64,000 nt of DNA from Trematomus loennbergii (GCA_012861695.1 JAAOOA010000583.1:57501-121500), one strand, 5' to 3'. Numbered from the stretch's first letter, positions 1-14,321 are shown. Notes: generated by a model not told the origin, from the letters alone. Made by a program: numbers and translations.

Positions 1-153
1 CACAATTGCGTTGCTAGGCAACAGCATGGTTCCATTCTTACTTCCTGTCAGCTGATGTCCTTCACTCCTTATTTGGAATGGAACTTCAGAATGATGACAT
101 CATCTTTTGCCTTCATGTAGAATTCTGAATTCTGCATTGATCTTCTAGAATTC

Positions 154-254
154 ATCAGAGCATCAGAGCACCAGAGCAGCAGAGCACCAGAGCACCAGAG
201 CATCAGAGCATCAGAGCACCAGAGCATCAGAGCATCAGAGCACCAGAGCAGCAG
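154..254 (+). repeat. 8-bp tandem repeat (CAGAGCAN)n upstream of coiled-coil gene A
   Basis: About twelve copies of an 8-bp word, CAGAGCA followed by T, C or G. The same block is much shorter at 5899-5934 (unit B) and 14080-14117 (unit C), so its copy number varies between units. It lies ~200 bp before the start codon, in the presumed promoter or 5' UTR. Confidence 0.85.
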
Positions 255-1949
255 GCAGAAGCAATTTGTCCAGCTAGTGTCAGATCATTGCAGAAATAGG
301 TTTTGTTGCAAGCAAACATTAGGGATACTTGCAGTGTTTTTTAGCGAGATAATCTTCACAAGTGAACTCAACTTTTGGGGATTTTTGTGACGTTAATTCA
401 GTCGAACAATTACATTTAGTTTGCTAAACAATAGGTCATTTCGTCACAGCAGTAGAGATGGAGATGAACAATAGAGATGAGCTGGCAGTCTGGCTCGAGA
501 TTCTGCAAAAAAAAATCAGGAAATGGAGTTGTTGCTGGAGCAGGAGAGGACTTTAAGGGATAAGCTTGAGATTGAAGGCGCTAAAAAGAAGGAAGCGATG
601 CTCAAAGCATATACAGAGGAATCAGCTTTGCAGTTTAAGCACAATGTGAAAGTGAAAGCCCAGGAAATTGAGCAGAACGTCTTGGGCGTCAACAATGAGG
701 ACCTGAACATGAAATACAGAAACCTCCAAAGGTCACACATGAAGGTCGAAGCCGAGATGGCTGCCTTGAGAAAGGCAAACCAGGGACTCAAACAACTGAA
801 AGAACCCTGTGTTGAGGAGCAAGGTGTAGAGATGGCTGCTTTGCATGAGACAAATCAGGAACTCCAACAACAGAAGCAGCGTTGTGTGGAGGAGAAGGAT
901 AAAGAGATAGCTGCCTTGCTGAAGGAAAACAAAACACTGAAACAAGAGAAGGAGCGTTGTGTTTGAGGAGAAAGATGCAAAGACGGCCGCCTTGCAAAAG
1001 ACTAACCAAGAACTCAAACAACAAAAGGAGCGTTGTCTTGAGGAGAAATCTGTAGAGATAGCTGCTCTGCGTGAGAGAAACCAGGAACTCACACAACTGA
1101 AGGAGCGTTGTGTTAAGGAGGAGGCAAAGATGGCCGCCTTGCAAACACAAACCAGGAACTCAAACAACAAAAGTTGCGTTGCGTTGAGGAGAAAGATGCA
1201 GAGATAGCTGCTTTGCTGAAGGAAAACCAAACACTGAAGCAAGAGAAGGAGCGTTGTGTTGAGGAGAAGGTGGACAAGAAAGAGGTTGTGGAGGTGAAAG
1301 TGGAGGTGGAACCAGAAGTGAGGCATGATGTTAAAATGAATGCCCTGGAAATTGAGCAGAAAGTATTGCGCTTGAACAATGAGGAACTGAACATGAAATA
1401 TGGAAAGCTCCTCAAGATGCACGAGAAGGACAAAGCAGTGATGGCCACCTCGAGAAAGGCAAACCAGGAATTCGAACAACAGAAGGAACGTTGTGTGGAG
1501 GAGAAGGATGCAGAGATGGCCGCCTTGCTGAAGGAAAACCAAACACTGAAACAACAGAAGGAACGTTGTGTGGAGGAGAAGGATGCAGAGATGGCCGCCT
1601 TGCTGAAGGAAAACCAAACGCTGAAACAAGAGAAGGAACGTTGTGTGGTGGAGGAGGCGAAGGTGGACAAGAAAGAGGTTGTGGAGGTGAAAGTGGAACC
1701 AGAAGTGAGGCACAATGTGAAAATGAAGGCCCTGGAAATTGAGCAGAAAGTCTTGCGCGGAAACAATGAGGAACTGAACATGAAATATGGAAAGCTCCTC
1801 AAGATGCACGAGAAGGACAAAGCAGTGATGGCCACCTTGAGAAAGGCAAACCAGGATCTCAAACAACTGAAAGAACCCTGTGTTGAGGAGAAGGATGCAG
1901 AGATGGCTGCCTTGCAAAAGACAAACCAGGAACTCAAACAAGAGAAGTT

Positions 1950-2466
1950 GCGTTGTGTGGAGGAGAAGGATGCAGAGATAGTTGCTTTGCATGATAGAAA
2001 CCATGAACTGGAACAACAGAAGGAACGTTGTGTGGAGGAGAAGGATGCAGAGATAGTCGCTTTGCATGATAGAAACCAGGAACTGGAACAACAGAAGGAA
2101 CGTTGTGTGGAGGAGAAGGATGCAGAGATAGTTGCTTTGCATGAGAGAAACCAGGAACTGGAACAACAGAAGGAACGTTGTGTGGAGGAGAAGGATGCAG
2201 AGATAGTCGCTTTGCATGATAGAAACCAGGAACTGGAACAACAGAAGGAACGTTGTGTGGAGGAGAAGGATGCAGAGATAGTTGCTTTGCATGAGAGAAA
2301 CCAGGAACTGGAACAACAGAAGGAACGTTGTGTGGAGGAGAAGGATGCAGAGATAGTTGCTTTGCATGATAGAAACCAGGAACTGGAACAACAGAAGGAA
2401 CGTTGTGTGGAGGAAAAGGATGCAGAGATAGTTGCTTTGCATGATAGAAACCAGGAACTGGAACAA
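1950..2466 (+). repeat. 75-bp (25-codon) coding tandem repeat, copy A
   Basis: Seven near-identical 75-bp units, alternating mainly between HDRNQELEQQ and HERNQELEQQ versions. The equivalent arrays are at about 7785-8400 (unit B) and 15890-16280 (unit C), with different copy numbers. The length is a multiple of three, so changes in copy number keep the frame. Confidence 0.9.
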
Positions 2467-2468
2467 CT

Positions 2469-2976
2469 GATGTCCAGGTGTATATCAGTGTGTAGTGTCT
2501 CTACTTTAAAGAGTCCTCTCCTGCTGATGTTCAGGTGTATATCAGTGTGTAGTGTCTCTACTTTAAAGAGTCCTCTCCTGCTGATGTTCAGGTGTATATC
2601 AGTATGTAGTGTCCCTACTTTAAAGAGTCCTCTCCTGCTGATGTTCAGGTGTATATCGGTATGTAGTGTCTCTACTTTAAAGAGTCCTCTCCTGCTGATG
2701 TTCAGGTGTATATCAGTGTGTAGTGTCTCTACTTTAAAGAGTCCTCTCCTGCTGATGTTCAGGTGTATATCGGTATGTAGTGTCTCTACTTTAAAGAGTC
2801 CTCTCCTGCTGATGTTCAGGTGTATATCAGTGTGTAGTGTCTCTACTTTAAAGAGTCCTCTCCTGCTGATGTTCAGGTGTATATCAGTATGTAGTGTCCC
2901 TACTTTAAAGAGTCCTCTCCTGCTGATGTTCAGGTGTATATCAGTATGTAGTGTCTTTACTTTAAAGAGTCCTACA
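2469..2976 (+). repeat. 57-bp minisatellite, array A (9 copies)
   Basis: Tandem 57-bp units containing the words ATATCAGTATGTAGTGTC and CTTTAAAGAGTCCTCTCC. Scattered substitutions (cagtgtg/cagtatg/cggtatg) distinguish individual copies. It is preceded directly by coiled-coil sequence instead of the spacer found in units B and C. Confidence 0.95.
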
Positions 2977-3179
2977 ATTAGATGGAAAACAGCTGCAAAG
3001 AGACAGAAAATTACAACAAAGAGACAATTAATCACCATAAAAAATATTTTAGTAGAGAAATGTTTTCATTGAAGTTAATGTGTTGAAGGGAATCCTGTAA
3101 AAAAAAGTTTTATTCAAAATGGCACTTTATCAAAATGCAATTGAGTGCAACTTCAACGTAACTGTATTTTCGGTTCCTA

Positions 3180-3365
3180 TTAGATAAGATGTACTTTATT
3201 GATCCCAAATTGGGAAATGTTTGCGTTGCAGCAGCATAAAAAACAAGGCATTGCACATCATTAGAAATTAAAAGAGTAGAAATAAACATTTCAAAAATTT
3301 GAAACATATCAAAATAGAAATTAAAAAGTAGAAAATATGCATTTGACGTGAAGATGAAACATATA
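3180..3365 (-). mobile_element. LINE 3'-end fragment, unit A
   Basis: It contains 'actttattgatccc' and 'gttgcagcagcat', words typical of the 3' ends of fish non-LTR elements read in reverse, followed by A/T-rich sequence. Copies are at 11217-11410 and 18475-18670. In unit C it is probably the 3' tip of the minus-strand LINE that continues at 22100. Confidence 0.55.
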
Positions 3366-3721
3366 GTACAGCGGATAAGCACAATAATTGTGCATTTTAT
3401 GAGAAAAGCATGACATTTCTAACATAGTTAGAGCATACCATAAGGTTTATTTTCAGATGTGGAGGGAAGTCAGATTTGACCTGTGAGGACCGTGAGAGGT
3501 CAAATCCAAGATGGCCGCCAGTCTCTCGGGTCAAATGTTCAAACACGCTTAATTTTGGAACCAAACATTGTAGAAAAACATTTAAGGTGTCATATCCAAC
3601 TACATTAGGGATGCCCAATCATTTGGTGATACTTTTGAGATCGCCAGAATTCAAGAAAATGAATTTAGTTGAAGATAAAGGTAGAAATTGACCAAAAATA
3701 AGCTGTCAATCAGTTGAAATG

Positions 3722-3750
3722 TGGTGGTGTGTGTGTGTGTGTGTGGTGTG

Positions 3751-3814
<64 letters not shown>
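3722..3814 (+). repeat. TG microsatellite in left arm, copy A
   Basis: (TG)n with GGTG interruptions, sitting between 'cagttgaaatg' and 'gtcacccagcgctagc'. Homologous arrays are at 11766-11850 and 19025-19132. Confidence 0.98.
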
Positions 3815-3816
<2 letters not shown>

Positions 3817-4966
3817 TCACCCAGCGCTAGCATTAATACAGAGACTGGAGGAATATGGCTTTACTTGGCACAGTCTGCATGCTGAAGCAAACATTTGTTT
3901 TTGTCTTCAAATACAGACTTACATGATTGTGACGAGCATAATATTTGCTCCCCGCCCAACTCTCTAAGTGCTTGAACTCCGTGACAGGAGGATGAAGTAT
4001 GTATAAATGGATGGAACTATCAACAAAACAACAGCGTTTTATTCCCCAATGTCATATTTAATAGAAAAATAATGATGCACCACTTATTGGAGAAGAAGAA
4101 TGGGGAACAGAAAGGTTTAGAGAGGGACAACATGCTGAAACCTTGCAACTTCAGTGCCAGAGAAAAAAGGTACTGTGAGTACACTTGTGGTTATTGTCCT
4201 CATGTTGCACATAGAAAATTCAATTAAGATGTTTACCGCATGTGGGCAAAAATCCATCAATCTTTCAATTTTCTAAAACTTGTTATATCCTTAGAGTCAT
4301 TTAAAATGAGTTTTTTCCTCCATGCCATGGAGTCTAAATGGGTAAACCTTTGTATTTGTAATTGTACAGCCATGCTAGGACAAACAAATCCCCTTTGCCA
4401 ATGTTCTCTCTGCACTCTCTGTCACACACACAACAAACATAACCCTTTATTTGCATGACCTCTAAATGTCCATGTGAGCCACTAAAGAACAGAAAAAAAG
4501 CTGCGCTACCTTGGCTTTATAGGTGGACAGGCAGGGAATCGAACCCCAACCCTCTATAAGTGGAAAGGGACAGCGGTGAACCTTATAGTTGAGTGCAGCC
4601 CTTTGTTAACAGCGAGGGTTAAGAGAGCTGTTTGTGCTCTACATGGAACTGTTTTCCATCTCCCTCTTTGGTTTACATTATTATTATTATTTTTCTATTA
4701 AATATGACATTGGGGAATAAAACGCTGTTTTGTTGATAGTTCCATCCATTTATACATACTTCATCCTCCTGTCACAGAGTTCAAGCACTTAGACTTAGAG
4801 AGTTGGGCGGGGAACAAATATGATGCTCGTCACAATCATGTTAGTATGTATTTGAAGACAAAAACAAATGTTTTCTTCAGCATGCAGACTGTGCCAAGTA
4901 AAGCCATATTCCTCCAGTCTCTGTAGTAATGCTAGCGCTGGGTGACCATAAATCCACTGGAATATA

Positions 4967-4968
<2 letters not shown>

Positions 4969-5000
<32 letters not shown>

Positions 5001-5008
5001 CACACACA

Positions 5009-5054
<46 letters not shown>

Positions 5055-5196
5055 TTTGCAAATTTCAACTGATTGACAGCTTATTTTTGGTCAATTTCTA
5101 CCTTTATCTTCACCTAAATGCATTTTCTTGAATTCTGGCGATCTCAAAAGTATCATCAAATGATTGGGCATCCCTAATTTAGTTGGATATACCACA

Positions 5197-5278
<82 letters not shown>

Positions 5279-5297
5279 CACACACACCACACACACG
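4969..5297 (+). repeat. Two CA microsatellites in right arm, copy A
   Basis: CA runs at 4969-5053 and 5199-5297 flank a ~145-bp segment that is itself duplicated just downstream (5300-5450), so the right arm contains a tandem duplication relative to the left. The equivalents are at 12995-13452 and 20284-20683. Confidence 0.97.
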
Positions 5298-5664
5298 CAC
5301 ATTTCAACTGATTGACAGCTTATTTTTGGTCAATTTCTACCTTTATCTTCAACTAAATTCATTTTCTTGAATTCTGGCGATCTCAAAAGTATCACCAAAT
5401 GATTGGGCATCCCTAATTTAGTTGGATATGACACCTTAAATGTTTTTCTACAATGTTTGGTTCCAAAATTAAGCGTGTTTGAACATTTGACCCGAGAGAC
5501 TGGTGGCCATCTTGGATTTGACCTCTCACGGTCCTCACAGGTCAAATCTGACTTCCCTCCACATCTGAAAATAAACCTTATGGTATGCTCTAACTATGTT
5601 AGAAATGTCATGCTTTTCTCATAAAATGCACAATTGTTATAATATGAGAGCTTATCCGCTGTAC

Positions 5665-5744
5665 TAATAATAGAACATGTTGCTTACTTCCCATTGGAAT
5701 TAATTAAGCATTTCAATTGTTTACATTTCTTTATATTATCTAAA
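5665..5744. other. 80-bp spacer between tandem units
   Basis: It joins the fold-back element to the next unit and is repeated at 13820-13899 but absent after unit C. No feature is visible within it. Confidence 0.7.
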
Positions 5745-6139
5745 CACAATTGCGTTGCTAGGCAACAGCATGGTTCCATTCTTACTTCCTGTCAGCTGAT
5801 GTCCTTCACTCCTTATTTGGAATGGAACCTTCAGAATGATGACATCATCTTTTGCCTTCATGTAGAATTCTGAATTCTGCATTGATCTTCTAGAATTCAC
5901 CAGAGCACCAGAGCACCAGAGCACCAGAGCAGCAAGCAGAAGGAATTTGTCCAGCTAGTGTCAGATCATTGCAGAAATAGGTTTTGTTGCAAGCAAACAT
6001 TAGGGATACTTGCGGTGTTTTTTAGCGAGATAATCTTCACAAGTGAACTCAACTTTTGTGGGATTTTTGTGACGTTAATTCAGTCGAACAATTACATTTA
6101 GTTTGCTAAACAATAGGTCATTTCGTCACAGCAGTAGAG

Positions 6140-8614
6140 ATGGAGATGAACAATAGAGATGAGCTGGCAGTCTGGCTCGAGATTCTGCAAAAAGAAAATC
6201 AGGAAATGGAGTTGTTGCTGGAGCAGGAGAGGACTTTAAGGGATAAGCTTGAGATTGAAGGCGCTAAAAAGAAGGAAGCGATGCTCAAAGCATATACAGA
6301 GGAATCAGCTTTGCAGTTTAAGCACAATGTGAAAGTGAAAGCCCAGGAAATTGAGCAGAACGTCTTGGGCGTCAACAATGAGACCTGAACATGAAATACA
6401 GAAACCTCCAGAGGTCACACATGAGGTCGAAGCCGAGATGGCTGCCTTGAGAAAGGCAAACCAGGGACTCAAACAACTGAAATAACCCTGTGTTGAGGAG
6501 CAAGGTGTAGAGATGGCTGCTTTGCATGAGACAAATCAGGAACTCCAACAACAGAAGCAGCGTTGTGTGGAGGAGAAGGATAAAGAGATAGCTGCCTTGC
6601 TGAAGGAAAACAAAACACTGAAACAAGAGAAGGAGCGTTGTGTTGAGGAGAAAGATGCAAAGACGGCCGCCTTGCAAAAGACTAACCAAGAACTCAAACA
6701 ACAAAAGGAGCGTTGTCTTGAGGAGAAATCTGTAGAGATAGCTGCTCTGCGTGAGAGAAACCAGGAACTCCAACAACAAAAGGATCATTGTGTTGAGGAC
6801 AAAGCTGTAAAGATAGCTGATTTGCGTGAGAGAAACCAGGAACTCACACAACTGAAGGAGCGTTGTGTTAAGGAGGAGGCAAAGATGGCCGCCTTGCAAA
6901 CAACAAACCAGGAACTCAAACAACAAAAGTTGCGTTGCGTTGAGGAGAAAGATGCAGAGATAGCTGCTTTGCTGAAGGAAAACCAAACACTGAAGCAAGA
7001 GAAGGAGCGTTGTGTTGAGGAGAAGGTGGACAAGAAAGAGGTTGTGGAGGTGGAAGTGGAGGTGGAACCAGAAGTGAGGCATGATGTTAAAATGAATGCC
7101 CTGGAAATTGAGCAGAAAGTATTGCGCTTGAACAATGAGGACCTGAACATGAAATATGGGAAGCTCCTCAAGTTGCATGAGAAGGACAAAGCAGAGATGG
7201 CCGCCTTGGAAAAGGCAAACCAGGAATTCGAACAACAGAAGGAACGTTGTGTGGAGGAGAAGGATGCAGAGATGGCCGCCTTGCTGAAGGAAAACCAAAC
7301 ACTGAAACAACAGAAGGAACGTTGTGTGGAGAGAAGGATGCAGAGATGGCCGCCTTGCTGAAGGAAAACCAAACACTGAAACAACAGAAGGAACGTTGTG
7401 TGGAGGAGAAGGATGCAGAGATGGCCGCCTTGCTGAAGGAAAACCAAACGCTGAAACAAGAGAAGGAACGTTGTGTGGTGGAGGAGGCGAAGGTGGACAA
7501 GAAAGAGGTTGTGGAGGTGAAAGTGGAACCAGAAGTGAGGCACAATGTGAAAATGAAGGCCCTGGAAATTGAGCAGAAAGTCTTGCGCGGAAACAATGAG
7601 GAACTGAACATGAAATATGGAAAGCTCCTCAAGATGCACGAGAAGGACAAAGCAGTGATGGCCACCTTGAGAAAGGCAAACCAGGATCTCAAACAACTGA
7701 AAGAACCCTGTGTTGAGGAGAAGGATGCAGAGATGGCTGCCTTGCAAAAGACAAACCAGGAACTCAAACAAGAGAAGTTGCGTTGTGTGGAGGAGAAGGA
7801 TGCAGAGATAGTTGCTTGCATGATAGAAACCATGAACTGGAACAACAGAAGGAACGTTGTGTGGAGGAGAAGGATGCAGAGATAGTCGCTTTGCATGATA
7901 GAAACCAGGAACTGGAACAACAGAAGGAACGTTGTGTGGAGGAGAAGGATGCAGAGATAGTTGCTTTGCATGAGAGAAACCAGAACTGGAACAACAGAAG
8001 GAACGTTGTGTGGAGGAGAAGGATGCAGAGATAGTCGCTTTGCATGATAGAAACCAGGAATTCGAACAACAGAAGGAACGTTGTGTGGAGGAGAAGGATG
8101 CAGAGATAGTCGCTTTGCATGAGAGAAACCAGAACTGGAACAACAGAAGGAACGTTGTGTGGAGGAGAAGGATGCAGAGATAGTCGCTTTGCATGAGAGA
8201 AACCAGAATGAACAACAGAAGGAACGTTGTGTGGAGGAGAAGGATGCAGAGATGGCGCTTTGCATGAGAAAACCAACTGGAACAACAGAAGGAACGTTGT
8301 GTGAGGAGAAGGATGCAGAGATGGCGCCTTGCTGAAGAAACCAAACTGAAACAACAGAAGGAACGTTGTGTGGGGAGAAGGATGCAGAGATAGCCTTGCT
8401 GAAGAAACAGCTGAAAAAACCACCAAGGCACTCTGCGTGGTGAAGGAGGAGCTTGTAGGTAAAGGTGGAGTTGGAGGTGGAACAGGAAGTGAGGGTGGAT
8501 CCACCTGAGCAAACCAATGAGCCGATCCCAACAACGCAGAGGAGGACAACACCACGGTGGAGAAGATTCATCAATTCCTTTTCTTGTATCCGCCCAAACA
8601 TCAACGATGACTAA
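6140..8614 (+). pseudogene. Coiled-coil repeat protein gene, copy B (full length, several frameshifts)
   Basis: An apparently single-exon gene whose product would be roughly 800 residues, almost all coiled coil. Layout: N-terminal head (MEMNNRDELAVW), a module with EIEQNVL and NNEDLNMKY, about eight 25-residue Cys repeats, a second and a third module (about 7030-7210 and 7490-7690), another run of 25-residue repeats to ~8400, then a tail with a VEVKVELEVEQEV segment resembling the module starts and a basic end (RRTTPRWRRFINSFSCIRPN) before the stop at 8612-8614. No signal peptide or membrane segment is visible. Breaks: one base lost at ~6382, an in-frame TAA at ~6484, and many 1-base losses after 7330, densest at 8190-8400. 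Database annotation as golgin-like or trichohyalin-like would probably reflect coiled-coil composition only. Confidence 0.75.
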
Positions 8615-9650
8615 AAAGGAAAACATAAGACTCAAAGGCAGCCCTGACATCGGCTTTAAAAACTTTAAAAAACAAACTCACAACATCAAAAATTAGTAAG
8701 ACATTAAAACATTTCAAGTACAGTCTAAAGCTCAAAGTGAGTGAGCAACAACATATACTCACAGCCAGTCAGGATATATATTTAAACACTTAACAGTTAT
8801 TAGATCTGGTTAGACATCAACAAAGGTTCCAGAAGAGACTCACAGTGATGTGCAGTTTTAGCCACTAGGGGCAAAAAAACAACCTTAATTTTAAAATAAA
8901 TAAACTATTCCTTTGCTTCTAGCACCCCTAAATAAGAGGAACATTTAGTCATTACAAGTTATCAGGTTTATGTTATATCGTCATGTTTGGTTTATAGTGT
9001 TCATTTTCATATTTAAGTTATATTTTTCATATTTACTTAATAGTTCATTTTTATATTTATGTTATATTTATCATGTTTAGTTAATAGTCAATTTTTATAT
9101 GTATCTTATATTTTTCATATTTACTTAATAGTACATTTCTATATTTATGTTTAGTCCATTGTTTTCTTGTTAAGTTAAAGTCTTGTCAATCAATAAAAAA
9201 TAATAATGATAATGATAACAATACTGACACGTTTGATTTATTTCACGTTTGTTTCTCCTGTCTAAGTTTAGCTTCTTGCTTTTAATTTCAAGTCACCAGA
9301 GATTTAGTCTGAGAATTCAACTAATAATAACAATCAATACAAAGACATTCAAATTCAAAATAACACTAGAATTCTTTCTCGTTTGTTCCTCCTGTTTTTG
9401 TCTAGTTACCTTTGTATTGAGTGACTTTAGCTCACCTGGCTCTGCCCTGATCAATACACTGACTTAAAGCTACTTCAGTACTTACTTTATTACCTTGTTT
9501 ACAAAGTTTGCTTCAACAATTATCATAATAAATATAAACAAATGAAAAAACAACACTATGTATTTGATTTCTTTCAAGTTTGTTTTAGTCAACTATTTGA
9601 TTTTAAATGCAACAGCACCAGCAAAAGTAGATTTTTTTTTACATTTCTGC
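8615..9650 (+). other. 3' region of coiled-coil gene B: AT-rich, non-coding
   Basis: No coding frame is credible here. A polyadenylation signal AATAAA lies at about 9192, ~580 bases after the stop. 8990-9160 holds degenerate repeats of 'ttcatatttacttaatag'. The same region follows gene C (16511-17545) and is deleted from unit A. Confidence 0.7.
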
Positions 9651-11020
9651 TGATGTCCAGGTGTACAGTATATCAGTATGTAGTGTCTCTACTTTAAAGA
9701 GTCCTCTCCTGCTGATGTTCAGGTGTATATCAGTATGTAGTGTCTCTACTTTAAAGAGTCCTCTCCTGCTGATGTTCAGGTGTATATCAGTATGTAGTGT
9801 CTCTACTTTAAAGAGTCCTCTCCTGCTGATGTTCAGGTGTATATCAGTATGTAGTGTCTCTACTTTAAAGAGTCCTCTCCTGCTGATGTTCAGGTGTATA
9901 TCAGTATGTAGTGTCTCTACTTTAAAGAGTCCTCTCCTGCTGATGTTCAGGTGTATATCAGTATGTAGTGTCTCTACTTTAAAGAGTCCTCTCCTGCTGA
10001 TGTTCAGGTGTATATCAGTATGTAGTGTCTCTACTTTAAAGAGTCCTCTCCTGCTGATGTTCAGGTACAGTATATCAGTATGTAGTGTCTCTACTTTAAA
10101 GAGTCCTCTCCTGCTGATGTTCAGGTGTATATCAGTATGTAGTGTCTCTACTTTAAAGAGTCCTCTCCTGCTGATGTTCAGGTGTATATCAGTATGTAGT
10201 GTCTCTACTTTAAAGAGTCCTCTCCTGCTGATGTTCAGGTGTATATCAGTATGTAGTGTCTCTACTTTAAAGAGTCCTCTCCTGCTGATGTTCAGGTGTA
10301 TATCAGTATGTAGTGTCTCTACTTTAAAGAGTCCTCTCCTGCTGATGTTCAGGTGTATATCAGTATGTAGTGTCTCTACTTTAAAGAGTCCTCTCCTGCT
10401 GATGTTCAGGTGTATATCAGTATGTAGTGTCTCTACTTTAAAGAGTCCTCTCCTGCTGATGTTCAGGTGTATATCAGTATGTAGTGTCTCTACTTTAAAG
10501 AGTCCTCTCCTGCTGATGTTCAGGTGTATATCAGTATGTAGTGTCTCTACTTTAAAGAGTCCTCTCCTGCTGATGTTCAGGTGTATATCAGTATGTAGTG
10601 TCTCTACTTTAAAGAGTCCTCTCCTGCTGATGTTCAGGTGTATATCAGTATGTAGTGTCTCTACTTTAAAGAGTCCTCTCCTGCTGATGTTCAGGTGTAT
10701 ATCAGTATGTAGTGTCTCTACTTTAAAGAGTCCTCTCCTGCTGATGTTCAGGTGTATATCAGTATGTAGTGTCTCTACTTTAAAGAGTCCTCTCCTGCTG
10801 ATGTTCAGGTGTATATCAGTATGTAGTGTCTCTACTTTAAAGAGTCCTCTCCTGCTGATGTTCAGGTGTATATCAGTATGTAGTCCCTCTACTTTAAAGA
10901 GCTATCTCCTGCTGATGTTCAGGTGTATATCAGTATGTAGTGTCTCTACTTTAAAGAGTCCTCTCCTGCTGATGTTCAGGTGTATATCAGTATGTAGTGT
11001 CTTTACTTTAAAGAGTCCTA
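9651..11020 (+). repeat. 57-bp minisatellite, array B (~24 copies)
   Basis: The longest array of the 57-bp unit, with nearly identical copies. It reads open in more than one frame on both strands only because 57 is divisible by three and the unit happens to lack stops in those frames. A single variant copy near 10885 ('gtccctc...gctatctcc') marks the 3' part. Confidence 0.96.
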
Positions 11021-11410
11021 CAAGTAGATGGAAAACAGCTGCAAAGAGACAGAAAATTACAACAAAGAGACAATTAATCACCATAAAAAATATTTTAGTA
11101 GAGAAATGTTTTCATTGAAGTTAATGTGTTGAAGGGAATCCTGTAAAAAAAAGTTTTATTCAAAATGGCACTTTATCAAAATGCAATTGAGTGCAACTTC
11201 AACGTAACTGTATTTTGGTTCCTATTAGATAAGATGTACTTTATTGATCCCAAATTGGGAAATGTTTGCGTTGCAGCAGCATAAAAAACAAGGCATTGCA
11301 CATCATTAGAAATTAAAAGAGTAGAAATAAACATTTCAAAAATTTGAAACATATCAAAATAGAAATTAAAAAGTAGAAAATATGCATTTGACGTGAAGAT
11401 GAAACATATA

Positions 11411-13819
<2,409 letters not shown>

Positions 13820-14321
13820 TAATAATAGAACATGTTGCTTACTTCCCATTGGAATTAATAAAGCATTTCGATTGTTTACATTTCTTTATATTATCTAAAC
13901 ACAATTGCGTTGCTAGGCAACAGCATGGTTCCATTCTTACTTCCTGTCAGCTGATGTCCTTCACTCCTTATTTGAATGGAACCTTCAGAATGATGACATC
14001 ATCTTTTGCCTTCATGTAGAATTCTGAATTCTGCATTGATCTTCTAGGAGTTTGCAGGACTTGGCTGTGACGGTGAATTCATCAGAGCATCAGAGCACCA
14101 GAGCACCAGAGCAGCAGGCAGAAGGAATTTGTCCAGCTAGTGTCAGATCATTGCAGAAATAGGTTTTGTTGCAAGCAAACATTAGGGATACTTGCAGTGT
14201 TTTTTAGCGAGATAATCTTCACAAGTGAACTCAACTTTTGTGGGATTTTTGTGACGTTAATTCAGTCGAACAATTACATTTAGTTTGCTAAACAATAGGT
14301 CATTTCGTCACAGCAGTAGAG

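Larger units (their letters stand above)
458..3072 (+). pseudogene. Coiled-coil repeat protein gene, copy A: frameshifted and fused to the 57-bp minisatellite
   Basis: I do not recognise the family. The start codon at 458 matches copies B and C (protein starts MEMNNRDELAVW). A missing G at ~511 and an extra T at ~963 break the frame. The readable part is a long charged coiled coil made of ~25-residue repeats with core QxKERCVEEKDAEIAAL. Two longer modules (about 1270-1460 and 1660-1860) contain EIEQKVL and NNEELNMKYGKL. Seven nearly identical 75-bp repeats fill 1950-2466. At ~2466 the frame passes straight into the 57-bp minisatellite and stays open to the stop at 3072, adding nine 19-residue repeats and a basic tail. 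The natural C-terminus seen in copies B and C is missing. It may be a pseudogene, a new fusion gene or a collapsed assembly. Confidence 0.7.
3366..5664. mobile_element. Fold-back DNA transposon, copy A (long inverted repeats)
   Basis: The ends are GTACAGCGGATAAGC and its reverse complement, flanked by TA on both sides. Inverted arms run about 3366-4073 and 4685-5664. They are nearly identical except for extra CA-rich material and a duplicated ~150-bp segment in the right arm. Each arm holds a microsatellite, TG on the left and CA on the right. The ~610-bp centre has no transposase frame, so it is non-autonomous. The TA flanks would fit a Tc1/mariner-type target, but the superfamily is not established. 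Confidence 0.8.
1..5744 (+). repeat. Large tandem unit A (shortened copy of an ~8.2-kb unit)
   Basis: The first bases of the window recur at 5745 and 13900, so the window opens inside a tandem array that may continue upstream. Order within the unit: 5' flank with 8-bp repeats, coiled-coil gene, 57-bp minisatellite, LINE tail fragment, fold-back transposon, 80-bp spacer. Unit A lacks the coiled-coil C-terminus, the 3' UTR and ~1 kb of spacer found in units B and C, which accounts for its shorter length. Confidence 0.93.

Noticed and set aside
733..2466. Minus-strand Leu/Phe-rich frames opposite the coiled-coil genes
   Set aside because: Antisense shadows of the charged repeats; hydrophobic composition follows from complementing Glu/Lys codons.
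1950..2976. CRISPR-like regular repeats
   Set aside because: The repeats are contiguous tandem units without unique spacers, in a vertebrate genome.
4510..4570. tRNA-like sequence on the minus strand (perfect B-box GGTTCGATTCC)
   Set aside because: No convincing A-box or cloverleaf, the B-box is damaged in unit B, and it lies in the centre of the fold-back element; at most a SINE fragment.
9661..11118. 485-residue frame of 19-residue repeats
   Set aside because: It is the 57-bp minisatellite read in a stop-free frame. Array C breaks the frame, and both strands are equally open.
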